Positions 1 to 8,892 of a stretch of 64,000 bases of DNA are shown one piece after another. The stretch's first letter is position 1. Every line of letters starts with the position of its first letter. The translations under genes and the position numbers were made by a program. The stretch is from Niallia sp052318935 (lineage in GTDB: Bacteria > Bacillota > Bacilli > Bacillales > Cytobacillaceae): NCBI GenBank assembly GCA_052318935.1, contig JBQRKO010000013.1; one strand, written 5' to 3'. The notes under the pieces are model-generated. The model made no database searches. It saw only the letters and a program-made list of their open reading frames with translations, and was not told the DNA's origin.

Positions 1-481
1 AAAAGGTAACGAAAAAAGCAAAAGATGTCCAGCTTATATAAAGTAGTTATTAAGAATGTATTGATGAGTTCGATAACACGTGAAAAAATAACGGTATTGG
101 TAGTAAGAAGTGATTAGAATGCTGGTGAAAAGATAAGGTAACAGTGTATAATTCGTATATATTTATAAGGGGCTTGGATGAATACTGTAAACTCAAAGGA
201 GGAACTGTCTCAGGAACGTTTCATGTGATCAAAATGGTTGTTCCTCGATAGACAAACGTTTTCAATCAGCATGGAAGTTTGTAGTCTTATTTTTTGATAC
301 TATGAGAAGTCAATTGGAACAATTGGCTTCTTTTTTCAGTGTGACAAGACCAATCCAGCGCATATACTAGAAGGGTCCTGCATAATGACTAGCACTTGGA
401 ATTTTGGGCATTGTATCTTGACTTTATGTAAAATTCAACTGATAAACTTTCTTTATTCTTTTCTATTTTTGCTGTCTGATG
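1..481. other. Gene-free left edge
   Basis: I see no convincing coding region here. Short ribosome-site-like stretches occur (for example AAAGGAGG near 197) but no ORF of useful length follows. The only clear structure is a terminator-like hairpin at 306-336. Confidence 0.5.
306..336 (+). terminator. Intrinsic terminator
   Basis: An 11-bp stem (GAAGTCAATTG, loop GAA, CAATTGGCTTC, one G-T pair) is followed by six T on the plus strand. It would end a plus-strand transcript entering from the left; no gene for it is visible in the window. Confidence 0.7.
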
Positions 482-1057
482 TCATAAGGAGTTGTTGTCC
501 CTTGTTCTTGTTAAGTCCTTGATATTAAAGTGAAAATTAATTTCAATATCACTAATTTGCTGTTCTGGATAATAGGACACATAATAAACTAATTTATCGT
601 CAACATAATAAACAATGCTATCATAATGGTGAAATAAAACATATTCTTTTATTATATTTTTCATTTGCTCCTTTAACTGCAGAGAACCCTGTTTGGATTT
701 TAGGTCTGGAAAATTGTCGTTATGATATTTCCACTCAAAAGCATCCTTTCTCAAGTTCTTTTCAGTATATCTATAATTTAAAATTAAAGGATTTTTCATG
801 GTTAATTGTTGTTTAAGAATGGCTGCTTGTCCAGTTTTTCTTTCAGCTTCTGCATGGCAAAAAGCATACTGGATTGCTAGTTCAATGTCACTTACTAAGT
901 AAATTCCCGACCCAAAAACCGACTTTGCAGCGATTCCTTTCTGAAAACATCTGAACTCAGCACGGTCATATTTTTGCTTATGAATAACTTCTCTTGCTTC
1001 TTCAGATCCAATTCCTCGGTATACGATTCTTTTCAAAGATAACACCTCTTTATGCAT
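482..1057 (-). CDS. Possible ADP-ribosyltransferase-like protein
   Basis: A 191-residue soluble protein with no signal peptide or membrane segment. Near the N terminus it has IVYRGIG, and at about residues 48-66 FGSGIYLVSDIELAIQYA. This resembles the start and the G-x-GIY....A..Y core of ADP-ribosyltransferase/PARP-fold enzymes, in which a small aromatic- and Gly-rich block binds NAD. The C-terminal third is rich in beta-type sequence (DSIVYYVDDKLVYYV). I cannot place the catalytic glutamate, so activity is uncertain. The gene stands alone, oriented away from the eut operon. The start ATG follows a usable ribosome site (AAAGAGGTG on the minus strand). The fold assignment is an inference from motif shape only; it could equally be an uncharacterised small protein. 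Confidence 0.55.
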   Translation of the reverse strand: MHKEVLSLKRIVYRGIGSEEAREVIHKQKYDRAEFRCFQKGIAAKSVFGSGIYLVSDIELAIQYAFCHAEAERKTGQAAILKQQLTMKNPLILNYRYTEKNLRKDAFEWKYHNDNFPDLKSKQGSLQLKEQMKNIIKEYVLFHHYDSIVYYVDDKLVYYVSYYPEQQISDIEINFHFNIKDLTRTRDNNSL

Positions 1058-1549
1058 GTTGTAGATAGAATTACTTATTAGCCTTAAGTATTTGCGGAAA
1101 ATTTTTAATAAGAGAAAATGACAACTAAATCAATAAGTTACCCCATAATTTATTAATCAAGAAAGTAGTATAATACTCAATAATACTACATTTCTAAATG
1201 GAATACATCTCGTATGTTATATTTTCTGACATGGAATATTTAACAATTAAAAGCACAGATATATTAAACTTTATATAGAAGTCTAAGGAAGTTTTGTACA
1301 AAAATAAACAATTTCGGATTAATTATAAAGATTAATAATTATTTTATAATATTGAAAATCCTCGCAATTAAAAGTTTTCTTATGTAACAGCTGCCTTCAA
1401 GGAGGTAACAATATATGTAAACCAACATTTCTGTTCATATTCTTTTGGTGTTTTGTTGGCTTAGCTACTTCTAGTTTCCTAAAAAGAAGACCTTATACTA
1501 GTATCTTCTAGCAGGATCCAATGACAGCCTCTAATTAAAAGGAGGACGA
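1058..1549. other. Gene-free, very AT-rich stretch
   Basis: There is no ORF with a credible start. The base composition is strongly AT-biased around 1080-1390. A ribosome-site-like AAGGAGGTAAC near 1399 has no ORF after it, consistent with gene decay next to the remnants that follow. Confidence 0.4.
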
Positions 1550-1657
1550 ATTGTTGTTCTAGAAGAGGAAGAATTTCATATGAAAGAAGGAGACAGCATT
1601 CATTTTCTAAGTACGACACCCCACCGCTACATCAACCGAGGAAATCTATTTGGGTAA
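1550..1657 (+). pseudogene. Remnant of a cupin-type protein
   Basis: A 35-codon open stretch without a start codon reads VVLEEEEFHMKEGDSIHF and ends PHRYINRGNLFG before TAA. It looks like the last strands of the cupin barrel in XRE-cupin regulators (typical EGD-x-x-xF ... PHRxxN pattern). Nothing of a DNA-binding domain lies upstream, so only the C-terminal tail survives. The family is recognised by pattern, not by search. Confidence 0.4.
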
Positions 1658-1716
1658 TGACTACTCCTTAGAAGGGATTAGACTCTAATGTCTCATAATA
1701 GAGGAGATATAAAGCA

Positions 1717-1883
1717 ATGACAGAAATCACATTTTTAGCTTCATCAAAACCATTTGAAATACCAGATGAAATCGACAATAATCAAAAAGTTTTGAACGTT
1801 TAGAAGATGTTATCTTTTTCACTGTTCATCTAACAAATTACACAAAAACCATGTTAGATTATCTTACGTGGTTTTGGATTTGA
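1717..1883 (+). pseudogene. Frameshifted small gene remnant
   Basis: An ATG with a good upstream site (GAGGAGATATAAAGC) starts MTEITFLASSKPFEIPDEI and stops after 28 codons. A neighbouring frame continues with FERLEDVIFFTVHL and more, ending near 1883. The switch suggests a single-base frameshift in a former gene of unknown function. A weak hairpin (AAAACC...GGTTTT) lies within its 3' part. Confidence 0.3.
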
Positions 1884-1978
1884 AAAATTTTTTGTGATAT
1901 ATTATATCAAATGATTGATAATATTTGTTGGAAACTACATAAAATTCCTCAGAATCTAAGAGAGGACACAGAAGCATC

Positions 1979-3061
1979 ATGAATGGTATTTTAAATATAA
2001 ATAAAGTGACTAGTCTTTCTAAAGAACAGTGTGATTGTATTGAAAATCTCTCCCGGAATCTTCAAATAATTGCGGATGTTTCTCAAGCTGACATCTTTAT
2101 TGATTGTCTCTCGCCAGAAGGGAATGCTGCTATTGTTGTTGCGGAGGCACATCCAACTACAACACAGTCGTTGTATAAAAATAGTGTCCTAGGGCAAATT
2201 GCGTATGAAGAATCGGAACCAGGTGTTTTATTTAGCTTAAGAACAGGTAAGCCTGTTATTGGTTCAAGAGGTATATCCCAAGAATATGTTGTCATTCAGC
2301 AGGATATTGTTCCTATTACTGATTCATCAGGAGGGACTTTTGCTGTCTTAATTAAAGAGCGTGATATTTCATCAGCTGTTCAGACTCAGCAAAAAGTAAA
2401 AAAATTGATGAAGGCCGCAAATAGTGTAGAAAAGAAACAGGTTATTCAATCAATTGTGATTCAAGAGATTCATCATAGAGTAAAAAATAATTTGCAGGTT
2501 ATTTCTAGTTTGCTTCGCTTGCAAATGCGGCGTTCTTCTTCAAAGGATGTCGCAGAGGTCTTTCAGGATAGCATATCTCGAATTTCCAGCATGGCAATGG
2601 TTCATGACTATCTAGCACAAAATGGGATCGAAGAAGTAGATGCAAAATTTGTTATAGAGCAAATTGCTTCATTATTAATCTCTTCATCTAGTATCCCAGG
2701 ACAGGATATTCATGTTTCCGTTTATGGAGATTCTCTACTATTGCCTTCGAATCGGGCTACCTCTGTTGCATTAATTGTCAATGAATTAATCCAAAATAGT
2801 ATCAAACATGCTTTTGGTTCGCGCAGTAAAGGAATGATTGACATATATGTTAATTGCCGAAAGCAAATGGCAACCATAACTGTTAATGATGATGGCTGTG
2901 GAATGGACGAGGCAGTTAGATCTCGTAAAAAGTCTTCTTTAGGATTAAAGCTTGTCGAGCTTCTGGTAGAAGAAGAGTTAGAGGGAATACTGTCCTATTT
3001 TCATTCTAATCAAGGAACAAAGGTGTCCATTACTTTTCCAATTATAGACAAGGTGATGTAA
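1979..3061 (+). CDS. eutW: Ethanolamine-responsive sensor histidine kinase EutW
   Basis: A 360-residue soluble kinase without membrane segments. The N-terminal ~130 residues form a GAF/PAS-like H_kinase_N sensor domain. The HisKA_2-type H box EIHHRVKNNLQVISSLLRLQ follows at about 163-182, with the phospho-acceptor at H165 or H166. The ATPase domain has N box NELIQNSIKHAF and DDGCGMD. In Firmicutes EutW senses ethanolamine and phosphorylates the RNA-binding regulator EutV. The stop codon overlaps the eutV start (TAATG), so the two are translationally coupled. The start follows AGAGAGG, a modest ribosome site. The identification rests on kinase class, partner and downstream eut genes. Confidence 0.9.
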   Translation: MNGILNINKVTSLSKEQCDCIENLSRNLQIIADVSQADIFIDCLSPEGNAAIVVAEAHPTTTQSLYKNSVLGQIAYEESEPGVLFSLRTGKPVIGSRGISQEYVVIQQDIVPITDSSGGTFAVLIKERDISSAVQTQQKVKKLMKAANSVEKKQVIQSIVIQEIHHRVKNNLQVISSLLRLQMRRSSSKDVAEVFQDSISRISSMAMVHDYLAQNGIEEVDAKFVIEQIASLLISSSSIPGQDIHVSVYGDSLLLPSNRATSVALIVNELIQNSIKHAFGSRSKGMIDIYVNCRKQMATITVNDDGCGMDEAVRSRKKSSLGLKLVELLVEEELEGILSYFHSNQGTKVSITFPIIDKVM

Positions 3062-3636
3062 TGAAACACAAAATTATGATAGTAGATGATGAGCTGATTA
3101 CAAGGCTCGATATGAAAGAGATGCTTGAAGGTCATAATTATGATGTGGTCGGCGAAGGAAAAAATGGGGAAGAAGCGATAGAAAAAGCATATTCATTGAA
3201 ACCAGATTTAATTATTATGGATGTTAAAATGCCGCGTGTAGATGGCATTAAAGCCTCTTCTATTATTAAAGGATTTTCGGATTGTGCTATTTTGCTTCTT
3301 ACCGCTTACAGCCACTTTGATCTAGTAGAAGAAGCGAAAAAAGCAAATATTAATGCTTTTCTAGTCAAGCCAATTAAGGAAAGAGAGTTGCTTCCAGCTG
3401 TTGAAATTGCCTTAAATCAACGTGAGCAATTTCTTCTTTTACAAGATAAAATTGATAATCTTGAACAGAAAATGGCTGAACGAAAACTAATTGAAAAAGC
3501 AAAAGGCTTGCTTATGCAGCAGCGGAATTGCAGTGAGAAACAAGCATACCATCTCATGCAGAAAGCAAGTATGAAAAAGCAAATTCCTTTAGTAAAGATC
3601 GCGAAGGAGATTATAAAACAAGTTCATAAAGCATAA
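3061..3636 (+). CDS. eutV: ANTAR-domain response regulator EutV (antiterminator)
   Basis: A 191-residue protein. The receiver domain (about 1-120) has the acidic pair DD at 9-10, phospho-acceptor D54 in IIMDVKMP and a conserved K in FLVKP. A coiled-coil linker precedes a C-terminal ANTAR RNA-binding domain (about 140-188, LIEKAKGLLMQQRNCSEKQAYHLMQKAS). Phosphorylated EutV proteins bind paired hexaloop hairpins in leader RNAs and stop terminator formation upstream of eut genes. A matching hexaloop hairpin overlaps the stop codon of this very gene (3635-3650), so it probably controls its own operon distal to eutV. Confidence 0.93.
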   Translation: MKHKIMIVDDELITRLDMKEMLEGHNYDVVGEGKNGEEAIEKAYSLKPDLIIMDVKMPRVDGIKASSIIKGFSDCAILLLTAYSHFDLVEEAKKANINAFLVKPIKERELLPAVEIALNQREQFLLLQDKIDNLEQKMAERKLIEKAKGLLMQQRNCSEKQAYHLMQKASMKKQIPLVKIAKEIIKQVHKA

Positions 3637-3708
3637 AGCAATGGCGCTTTGCAGCAGCTCTATTCTAATAAATAGAATAGGGTTGGTTCAAGGTGCTTTT
3701 TTGTGTTT
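3635..3708 (+). promoter_or_regulatory. ANTAR hexaloop hairpin and terminator region before eutA
   Basis: The segment starts in the eutV stop codon. It contains the stem AAAGC, hexaloop AATGGC and stem GCTTT (3635-3650), with A at loop position 1 and G at position 4, the signature of EutV-type ANTAR RNA targets. An 8-bp hairpin (CTATTCTA, ATAAA, TAGAATAG) follows at 3660-3680, and then GGTGCTTTTTT (3696-3706), the tail of a probable intrinsic terminator whose stem could use GCAGC/AGC upstream. The second hairpin does not match the hexaloop rule exactly. Reading: EutV binding would allow transcription into eutA-eat. Confidence 0.6.
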
Positions 3709-3721
3709 TAGGAGGGCAGTT

Positions 3722-5161
3722 ATGAGTGATAGATGGATAACAAGTATTGGAATTGATATTGGAACAAGCACAACTAAATTTATTGTAAGCCACTTGCTTA
3801 TTGGGGAACAGGGTGATCGATTCAGCCTTCCAACATGTCAAATCGTTGACCGCAAAATTATGTATACTAGTCCTATTTATACAACTCCATTAAAGAATGA
3901 ATATGAAATTGATATGGATCACTTAGCTTCGTTATTAGCCGAGGAGTATGAAGTGTCCCATACAAGCTTGACGGATGTAAAAGCGGGAGCCGTTATTATA
4001 ACGGGTGAAACGGCTCAAAAAGAGAACGCTCAAACGCTTATTCACTATTTAGCGGACCGTGCAGGTGATTTTGTTGTTGCCACAGCAGGCGCTGATTTAG
4101 AAGGGATTTTAGCGGGAAAAGGATCAGGAGCAATGCAGCGTTCCCAAGAAATTGAAGGGGTTGTGGCTAATGTCGATATAGGTGGAGGCACCGCAAATGT
4201 TGCGTTATTTCAATATGGAAGAGCCATTCAGTCATTTACTTTTCATATTGGAGGCAGGCTCATACGGCTAAGTGATGATGGGGAAATCCAATACATTTCA
4301 CCACATATAAAGCCTTGGCTTAAAGCCAATCATTTTAACCTGGAAGTTGGGGGAGTTGCTGATTTTGAAAAGCTTAAACAATTGACCATTTGCATGAACG
4401 AAAGTATGCTTTCCTATCTAACTGGTTCACCAAAATTTGAGGCGCAGTTATTGTTGCTAGAGCCGCCTTCTAGAGCGATTTATCCAATCAATGAAATCTT
4501 TGTTTCAGGTGGAATTGGTCAAATGATGGATGAACAAATCAGTCAACTAAAAGAAGTGACAAAGCATGGAGATATGGGACCATTACTTGCTACTGTGTTA
4601 AAGGCTGTTGCTCCAAAATATGTGGTGCCAATCAAAAAAGCAGCTGAAACGACACGAGCTACTGTCATTGGAGCTGGAATGCAAAATACGGAGGTAAGCG
4701 GTGCAACCGTGTTTGTTGAGGATTCTCTTTTGCCGCTTAAAAATATTCCGATGGTAAAGGTGCCTGTCGCAGAAAACGGAAAATGGCATAGCGAATCCTT
4801 TCAAATCCGTTTACAAGATGCCGTAGTCCAAGCAAAGAAACTATATGATGAGAAGCAGGATCCTCCATTTGCGATTGCTTTATCATCCGTTCCATATTGC
4901 ACATATAAAATGCTGCAGTGCTTGGCTCAATCGCTCTATGAACAGTTTACCACTAATTTTCCAGATGCAGGAAAGCTGGTGGTCATTTGTGAAAATGATA
5001 TGGCTAAGGCGTTAGGACAAGCTTTGGCGAAAAGGGGGAAACAGAAGCTTCACGTTATTTGCATAGATCAAATTGATTTCACTTACGGAGACTACATTGA
5101 CTTAGGGCTGCCCGTAGCCAAAGAGGCAATTTCGATTTCGATTAAAACGTTGGCTTTTTAA
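3722..5161 (+). CDS. eutA: Ethanolamine ammonia-lyase reactivase EutA
   Basis: A 479-residue ASKHA-fold ATPase that reactivates ethanolamine ammonia-lyase by exchanging damaged cobalamin. The N-terminal phosphate loop GIDIGTSTTKF, a second loop NVDIGGGTANVALF at about 150 and a later VSGGIG fit the EutA family. The start is placed at 3722: AGGAGGGCAGTT precedes this ATG, and the 27 codons upstream lie in the regulatory hairpin region and read as unrelated residues. It lies after the ANTAR control element and 198 bp before eutB, with a dispersed repeat in the gap. Confidence 0.92.
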   Translation: MSDRWITSIGIDIGTSTTKFIVSHLLIGEQGDRFSLPTCQIVDRKIMYTSPIYTTPLKNEYEIDMDHLASLLAEEYEVSHTSLTDVKAGAVIITGETAQKENAQTLIHYLADRAGDFVVATAGADLEGILAGKGSGAMQRSQEIEGVVANVDIGGGTANVALFQYGRAIQSFTFHIGGRLIRLSDDGEIQYISPHIKPWLKANHFNLEVGGVADFEKLKQLTICMNESMLSYLTGSPKFEAQLLLLEPPSRAIYPINEIFVSGGIGQMMDEQISQLKEVTKHGDMGPLLATVLKAVAPKYVVPIKKAAETTRATVIGAGMQNTEVSGATVFVEDSLLPLKNIPMVKVPVAENGKWHSESFQIRLQDAVVQAKKLYDEKQDPPFAIALSSVPYCTYKMLQCLAQSLYEQFTTNFPDAGKLVVICENDMAKALGQALAKRGKQKLHVICIDQIDFTYGDYIDLGLPVAKEAISISIKTLAF

Positions 5162-5293
5162 TGGAAAAGGGGACGGAGCTACGTCAATTTAATGGGAACA
5201 AAACGACCGATAGTGCTTAGTAGCTTGTTTTTTACCCTTATTAAGGTTGGAAGCCGCCTTTATTAGGTTAGAATCTGCCTTTTCCATGTTAGA
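5162..5293 (+). repeat. Dispersed repeat family C, copy 1
   Basis: About 130 bp between eutA and eutB that also occurs at 55071-55220. Both begin with GGAAAAGGGGACGGAGCTACG and contain CCTTATTAAGG and GCCTTTATTAGGTTAGA. Both end near GCCTTTTCC, giving an inverted GGAAAAGG/CCTTTTCC pair at the ends. The function is unknown. As it lies inside the eut operon, its RNA would be part of the eutB leader. Confidence 0.65.
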
Positions 5294-5297
5294 AGGT

Positions 5298-5318
5298 GAA
5301 GACGAGGAACGCGTCTTC
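5298..5318 (+). promoter_or_regulatory. Small hairpin in eutB leader
   Basis: A perfect 7-bp stem (GAAGACG, 7-nt loop, CGTCTTC) lies about 40 bases before the eutB start, right after the repeat. There is no T-run, so it is not a terminator. It may be an RNA-stability or processing element; this is inference. Confidence 0.35.
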
Positions 5319-5359
5319 ATGTGAATTTTGTAAAATGAAAATAACCTGAGGTGATATTA

Positions 5360-6730
5360 ATGTATAAAAAAACGAATCTATTAGGCAACACCTATCAGTT
5401 TCGTAGTTTAAAAGAAATCATGGCGAAAGCGAATGAAGAGCGTTCGGGCGACCAGCTAGCAGGCATTAGCGCTGAAAATATGAAAGAACGGATGGCAGCA
5501 AAGATCGTATTAGCAAACATCACGTTGGCAGAAATTCGAATTCATCCATTGCTTCCTCCAGAACAGGATGAGGTTTCAAGAATCATTGAGGAAAATGTCG
5601 ATGAAAAAGTTTATGAGACTGTTAAAAATTGGACAGTGGCTGACTTGAGAGAGTATATCCTAAATGATCAAAAGAGCGGCAGCGACCTTTTGTATCTCAG
5701 CAAGGGATTAACAAGTGAAATGATTGCCGCTGCGGCAAAAATTATGTCCAATTTGGATTTAATTCAAGCCGCTTCCAAAATAAAGGTCATTACCCATTGT
5801 CAAACAAAAATTGGCCAAAAAGGAGTATTGGCTTCACGAGCACAGCCAAATCATCCATCTGATCATTTACATGGGATGCGTGCATCCCTGTATGAAGCGT
5901 TGAGTTATGGAGTAGGGGACGCTGTGATTGGCATTAATCCGGTGATTGATACGACGGATAATATTTATGGTCTATTATGTGAAACGAAGGATGTGATCAA
6001 CCAGTTTGCGATTCCAACCCAAAACTGTGTGTTGTCCCATGTTACAAGCCAAATGAGAGCGATTGAAAAAGGAGCTCCTGCTGATCTTATTTTTCAAAGC
6101 TTAGCTGGCACACAGGCTGGCAATGAATCATTTGGAATCTCTGGTTCTATGCTAAATGAAGCATCAGAGCTGATTCGTGAAAAAGGATCTGCAGTTGGTC
6201 CAAACCGGTGGTATTTTGAAACTGGCCAAGGTTCTGAATTATCCGCTGAAGCACATTTTGACATTGATCAAGTCACGCTAGAGGCAAGGTGCTACGGACT
6301 TGCAAAACATTATCAGCCCTTTATGGTAAACACAGTTGTTGGGTTTATTGGGCCGGAATATTTGTATAACAGCAAGCAAGTAATTCGTGCAGGGCTGGAA
6401 GACCATTTTATGGGAAAAATGCATGGTTTGCCGATGGGGGTGGATGTTTGCTACACGAATCATATGAAAGCAGATCAAAATGATATGGACAATCTTAGCA
6501 TGCTATTGACCTCAGCTGGGGTCAACTTTGTCATCGGTGTGCCAATGGCAGACGATTGTATGCTGAATTACCAATCGTTAAGCTACCATGATATTGCGAC
6601 ACTACGCAGTGTTGCTCGTTTAAGTCCAACTCCAGAATTTTCACGATGGCTTGAAAAACAAGGAATTACAGAAGGAGGAAAGTTAACCAAGATTGCTGGT
6701 GATCCTACTTTATTTTTAAAAAAAGCATAA
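5360..6730 (+). CDS. eutB: Ethanolamine ammonia-lyase large subunit EutB
   Basis: A 456-residue catalytic subunit, close to the usual ~453. It is a TIM-barrel protein that with adenosylcobalamin converts ethanolamine to acetaldehyde and ammonia. Family stretches visible include LTSEMIAAAAKIMSNLDL, SRAQPNHPSDHLHGM, GDAVIGINP, FETGQGSELSAEAHF and FIGPEYLYNSKQ. The start ATG at 5360 has AGGTGAT at proper spacing; an upstream in-frame GTG (5351) overlaps that site and is rejected. It sits 18 bp before eutC. No shell, aldehyde dehydrogenase or phosphotransacetylase genes accompany it. Confidence 0.96.
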   Translation: MYKKTNLLGNTYQFRSLKEIMAKANEERSGDQLAGISAENMKERMAAKIVLANITLAEIRIHPLLPPEQDEVSRIIEENVDEKVYETVKNWTVADLREYILNDQKSGSDLLYLSKGLTSEMIAAAAKIMSNLDLIQAASKIKVITHCQTKIGQKGVLASRAQPNHPSDHLHGMRASLYEALSYGVGDAVIGINPVIDTTDNIYGLLCETKDVINQFAIPTQNCVLSHVTSQMRAIEKGAPADLIFQSLAGTQAGNESFGISGSMLNEASELIREKGSAVGPNRWYFETGQGSELSAEAHFDIDQVTLEARCYGLAKHYQPFMVNTVVGFIGPEYLYNSKQVIRAGLEDHFMGKMHGLPMGVDVCYTNHMKADQNDMDNLSMLLTSAGVNFVIGVPMADDCMLNYQSLSYHDIATLRSVARLSPTPEFSRWLEKQGITEGGKLTKIAGDPTLFLKKA

Positions 6731-6748
6731 GTTTAGGAGGGGAAAGGT

Positions 6749-7462
6749 ATGAGAAAGTTTGAAGAAATGGATCCTTTGTTAAATTTGAAGAAATTTACTC
6801 CAGCTCGAATTGGAGTTGGAAGAACAGGGACAAGGCCTTTAACAAAAGACTATTTATCATTTCGAGTTGATCATGCAGCAGCTGTTGATACGGTATATGG
6901 GGAAGTTTCAAACGAGTTGCTGGAACAGTTAAACCTCTTTTCCATTGAAACTTGCTATGAAACGAAAGAAAGATATCTACAACGTCCTGATCAAGGGAGA
7001 ATTTTATCAGAAGAAGGGAAAAAGACGATTCAAGCGCGTTGTTTGCAGCATCCTCAAGTCCAAATTGTCGTCTCAGATGGATTAAGTGCCAATGCAATTG
7101 AAGAAAATATCATGGATGTCTATCCAGCATTGCTTGATTCACTAGATTCCTATGAATTAAAAGCAGGAACTCCTTTCTTTGTTAAAGGTGGAAGAGTTGG
7201 GTGTATGGATGCAATTGGAGAAATAGTAAAACCAGAAGCTTTTATTCTATTAATTGGCGAGCGTCCTGGATTAGTCTGCGCCCATTCTCTTAGTGCTTAT
7301 ATGTGCTACAAGCCGCGAAAAGGAACGAAAGAGTCTGACAGAATGGTGATCTCCAATATTCATCGAAGAGGGACTCCGCCTATTGAGGCAGCTGCTCATA
7401 TGGGGACGATTATTAGTCAAATGTTGAAACAAAAAACAAGTGGCGTAGGCCTAGTTATTTAA
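6749..7462 (+). CDS. eutC: Ethanolamine ammonia-lyase small subunit EutC
   Basis: A 237-residue partner of EutB that helps bind adenosylcobalamin through a Rossmann-like fold. Conserved parts are TPARIGVGRTGTRPLT (18-33), VQIVVSDGLSANAI, GTPFFVKGGRVGCMD, ILLIGERPGL and SNIHRRGTPPIEAAAHM. It is about 55 residues shorter than the enterobacterial protein. The missing part is the variable N-terminal extension that comes before the ARIG block, so the core is complete. TAGGAGGGGAAAGGT gives a strong ribosome site. Confidence 0.95.
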   Translation: MRKFEEMDPLLNLKKFTPARIGVGRTGTRPLTKDYLSFRVDHAAAVDTVYGEVSNELLEQLNLFSIETCYETKERYLQRPDQGRILSEEGKKTIQARCLQHPQVQIVVSDGLSANAIEENIMDVYPALLDSLDSYELKAGTPFFVKGGRVGCMDAIGEIVKPEAFILLIGERPGLVCAHSLSAYMCYKPRKGTKESDRMVISNIHRRGTPPIEAAAHMGTIISQMLKQKTSGVGLVI

Positions 7463-7477
7463 GGGGGAAGAAAGTAT

Positions 7478-8857
7478 ATGCAAACAAATGAGCTGAAAAA
7501 ACATTTAAAACCGATTCATTTATGGGCGATTGCGGTAGGGATGGTTATTTCTGGACAATATTTTGGCTGGAATTATGGATTTGAACAAGGTGGAATTATT
7601 GGCTTAGCCATTGCAGTTGTTATTGTTACAGTTTTCTATACGACGTTTATTTTTAGCTATTCAGAGCTGTCCACTTCTATTCCAAATGCTGGCGGACCGT
7701 CTGCGTATGCGAGGCGTGCATTAGGGCCTTTCGGTGGATTTATAGCAGGGATCGCTTGTTTATTAGAATTTGTTTTTGCTCCTCCAGCTATTGCGGTTTC
7801 AACAGGAGCCTATCTTCACTTTTTAATTCCTGCCATTAATCCAGTTTATGCGACAGTTGGCGTGTTTATCTTTTTCATTTTAATTAATTTAATCGGAGTG
7901 AAAGAAGCAGCAGTAATTGAATTAGTTGCAACGATTGTAGCTTTAATTGGTTTGGCTATTTATTATGTAATGGGATTGCCTCATGTTAAAATGAACAATA
8001 TATTTAATGATGCTTCCTTTGTAAACGGGGGAACAGGCATCTTTGCAGCGATACCATTTGCTGTTTGGTTTTATTTAGCGATTGAAGGCGGTGCTATGGC
8101 AGCGGAAGAGGTAGAAAATCCAAAAAAAGATATTCCAAAAGGATTTATTAGCGGGATTTTAACATTAGCGATAGCGACGTTGTTTACGTTATTTGTAACA
8201 GCAGGTTTAGGAGGCGGAAGCGGAAAGCCAGCCGATTATCCATTGCCACAAGCATTATCATCTGTATATGGAGAGGGCAGTGTGATTCCAACCGTTGTAG
8301 CGATTATTGGCTTATTTGGATTAATTGCCAGTCTGCATGGGATTATTTTAGGCTACTCAAGACAAACTTACGCGTTGGCAAGGGACGGTTATTTCCCACG
8401 TGTGCTAGCTAAAGTCAATAAAAAGGGCGTACCTGTTTGGGGTCTATTATTGCCGGGAGCTATTGCTGTCATTTGTGCAGGTTCTGCAACATTTGCCAAT
8501 GCTTTAATTATTTTATCTGTCTTTGGTGCTGTCATGATGTATTGCATCAGTATGATATCACTCTTTATTTTGCGTAAAAAAGAACCGAATCTGGAACGTC
8601 CATTTAAAGTAACCTATCCAATTGTTCCAGGAATAGCTCTAATACTTGGTTTAATCTGTCTATATAGTATAGTAAGATACAGTGTCTTTACCACTTCAAT
8701 GTCCATTTTTGGAATGGATGTTTCCTTAACGAATGTAATTGGCATTATTTTTATCGCATCTATTTTGTATTATTTTGTTTATGGTGCAAAACAAATAGAA
8801 CCATTATCCATCACCGAATCGTATATGATTTCAAGAGATGAACCAGCGGAAAAATAA
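7478..8857 (+). CDS. eat: Ethanolamine permease (APC superfamily)
   Basis: A 459-residue transporter with about 12 hydrophobic segments. The N terminus, LKPIHLWAIAVGMVISGQYFGWNYGFEQGG, is typical of the Eat ethanolamine family within the APC amino acid/polyamine superfamily. EGGAMAAEEVENPKKDIPKG is the family loop after segment 6. It is the last gene of the operon, 15 bp after eutC, and supplies substrate from outside the cell. A terminator hairpin follows at 8893-8931. Confidence 0.93.
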   Translation: MQTNELKKHLKPIHLWAIAVGMVISGQYFGWNYGFEQGGIIGLAIAVVIVTVFYTTFIFSYSELSTSIPNAGGPSAYARRALGPFGGFIAGIACLLEFVFAPPAIAVSTGAYLHFLIPAINPVYATVGVFIFFILINLIGVKEAAVIELVATIVALIGLAIYYVMGLPHVKMNNIFNDASFVNGGTGIFAAIPFAVWFYLAIEGGAMAAEEVENPKKDIPKGFISGILTLAIATLFTLFVTAGLGGGSGKPADYPLPQALSSVYGEGSVIPTVVAIIGLFGLIASLHGIILGYSRQTYALARDGYFPRVLAKVNKKGVPVWGLLLPGAIAVICAGSATFANALIILSVFGAVMMYCISMISLFILRKKEPNLERPFKVTYPIVPGIALILGLICLYSIVRYSVFTTSMSIFGMDVSLTNVIGIIFIASILYYFVYGAKQIEPLSITESYMISRDEPAEK

Positions 8858-8892
8858 AGATAACTTTCTTTAATATGAAATAAATTAGACGA

